From the NCBI GenBank assembly GCA_003155465.1, contig PMCR01000128.1:1298-7816 (forward strand): a DNA stretch of 6,519 nt, read 5' to 3'. Both the position numbers and the translations under genes were made by a program. The stretch comes from Myxococcales bacterium. GTDB lineage: Bacteria > Myxococcota > Polyangia > Fen-1088. The notes under the pieces are model-generated. The model saw only the letters and a list, made by a program, of their open reading frames with translations, was not told the origin of the DNA and made no database searches. Positions 5,201 through 6,519 of the stretch are shown piece after piece (position 1 is the stretch's first letter; the number at the start of each line of letters is the position of its first letter).

Positions 5201-6519
5201 ATGAGCCAACCCACCGGAGATATTCTGATCGTCGACGACGAGCGCTCCATGCGCGAGTTCTTGGCCATCCATCTGCGTCGCGCCGGGCATCGGGTAGAGG
5301 CGGCGCCAGGCGGAAGTGAAGCCCTGGCAACGATGAAAGGGCGCGAGTTCGACTTGGTGATCACCGACCTGCGCATGCCGGATATCGACGGCATGGTGGT
5401 ATTGGAACAGTCCAAGCAGCTTCATCCCGACACGCAGGTCATCGTGGTCACCGCCTTTGCCACCACCGAGACGGCGATCGCGGCCATGAAGGCCGGCGCC
5501 TACGACTACCTGACCAAGCCCTTCAAGATCGACGAGGTCAGTCTGGTTGTCGATCGCGCCCTCGAACGCCGCACCCTGGCCCGCGAGAACCTGGCCCTGC
5601 GCGATGAGATCAAGGGCCGCTACAAGCTTGACCGGCTGCTGGGCAAATCACCTGCCATGCAGCGGGTCTTCGACACGCTCAGAAAGACCGCCCCCGGGCG
5701 CGCCAGCGTCCTGCTCATCGGCGAATCCGGCACCGGGAAGGAGCTGGCTGCCCGTGCCCTGCACGAGCTTTCGCAACGCGCGGATCGGCCCTTCGTCGCG
5801 GTCAACTGCGGGGCCATACCCGAAACCTTGCTCGAGTCCGAGCTGTTCGGACATGTGAAGGGCTCTTTCACCGGCGCCCACGTCGACAAGCAGGGCCTGT
5901 TCGAGGCAGCCCACACCGGAACTCTCTTGCTCGACGAAGTGGCCGAGCTGCCGGTGGCCATGCAGGTCAAGTTGCTGCGGGTGCTGCAGGAACGCAAGAT
6001 CAAGCCGGTGGGAGGCGTGGTGGAACGTGAGGTCGACGTGCGCATCGTGGCCGCGACCAATCGTGACCTGGAAACCGAGGTTGAGAAGGGAACTTTCCGA
6101 CAGGATCTCTTCTATCGGTTGGACGTCATCCGGCTCCGCCTACCTCCCTTGCGCGAGCGGCGCGAGGACCTCCCTCTGCTGGTCGACCACTTCCTGCGCA
6201 AGTACTCGGCCGAGCACGGGCGCAAGGTGGCGGGCGTCGATCCCGAGGCGATGCAGGCGCTCGTGGCCTACCATTTCCCCGGCAACGTACGGGAGTTGGA
6301 AAATCTGGTCGAACGGGCCGTGATCCTAACCACCGGCGATCGCCTCACACTCGACGCCATCCCGACCCTGGGCGGCCTGTCCACCGCCACCCCCAGCCTG
6401 ACCAGCGCCCCGTTCGTGCCCGAGAGCGGGCTCGATCTCGAACGCGTGGTTGAGGACTTCGAGCGCAGCATCATCATCAGTGCACTCGAGCGGACCGGCG
6501 GCAACCGCACCGAGGCGGC
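5201..6519 (+). CDS. Sigma-54-dependent response regulator, NtrC/PilR type, 3' end missing
   Basis: 439 codons are visible and the frame is still open at the window edge. The receiver domain (about 6-120) has the acidic pair Asp12/Asp13, phospho-acceptor Asp56 (VITDLRMP), Thr84 and Lys106 (LTKPF). A linker leads to the AAA+ domain (about 145-375). There, Walker A GESGTGK is at 174-180, sigma-54-contact loop GSFTGA at 221-226 (a common variant of GAFTGA), Walker B LLLDEVAEL at 242-250, RIVAATN at 281-287 and FPGNVRELENLVERAV at 359-374. The end, SALERTGGNRTEA, is the start of a Fis-type DNA-binding helix-turn-helix. When phosphorylated it should remodel sigma-54 polymerase at target promoters. 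The opening ILIVDDERSMREFLAIHLRRAGH resembles PilR regulators of delta-proteobacteria, but targets are not shown. No histidine kinase lies in the window; it may follow downstream. The methyltransferase stop is 4 bases upstream. Confidence 0.95.
   Translation, partial: MSQPTGDILIVDDERSMREFLAIHLRRAGHRVEAAPGGSEALATMKGREFDLVITDLRMPDIDGMVVLEQSKQLHPDTQVIVVTAFATTETAIAAMKAGAYDYLTKPFKIDEVSLVVDRALERRTLARENLALRDEIKGRYKLDRLLGKSPAMQRVFDTLRKTAPGRASVLLIGESGTGKELAARALHELSQRADRPFVAVNCGAIPETLLESELFGHVKGSFTGAHVDKQGLFEAAHTGTLLLDEVAELPVAMQVKLLRVLQERKIKPVGGVVEREVDVRIVAATNRDLETEVEKGTFRQDLFYRLDVIRLRLPPLRERREDLPLLVDHFLRKYSAEHGRKVAGVDPEAMQALVAYHFPGNVRELENLVERAVILTTGDRLTLDAIPTLGGLSTATPSLTSAPFVPESGLDLERVVEDFERSIIISALERTGGNRTEA

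Overview
The window is a GC-rich, tightly packed piece of bacterial chromosome with no tRNA, rRNA, CRISPR array or recognisable transposase. The gene content (rluD followed by pgeF, a compact M16 peptidase, a PilR/NtrC-type sigma-54 response regulator, high GC) fits a Myxococcota or other delta-proteobacterial lineage. This is an inference from protein style, not from a marker gene.

Left block, minus strand (1-1391). Three genes are read leftwards with overlapping or nearly touching ends: an unrecognised 91-aa protein, an RluD-type 23S rRNA pseudouridine synthase that starts on TTG inside the end of the first gene, and the first 31 codons of a PgeF/YfiH-type protein cut by the window edge. 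The pgeF ribosome-binding site lies inside the last rluD codons, so the three look like one translationally coupled operon.

Middle block (1392-3346). A short divergent spacer leads rightwards to a small secreted protein resembling the N-terminal (alpha) domain of DsbD. It converges with zero spacing on a leftward M16 zinc peptidase. A perfect 9-bp hairpin sits just beyond the two touching stop codons.

Right block, plus strand (3347-6519). A ChbG/YdjC-family deacetylase homologue is followed after 167 bp by a class I SAM methyltransferase and then, 4 bp later, by a sigma-54-dependent response regulator that runs off the window end. The YdjC homologue is the oddest gene here. Expected metal-site residues are replaced, and near its C-terminus it carries about 130 bp of in-frame, structure-rich DNA (a G-quadruplex motif plus two mutually exclusive perfect hairpins) that looks like an inserted palindromic element. 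The spacer after it also has competing pairings followed by a run of eight T.

Most of the window is ordinary housekeeping and regulatory sequence. The leads worth following are the altered YdjC site, its inserted element, the alternative-pairing spacer and the unknown 91-aa protein. I see no clear new multi-gene system.
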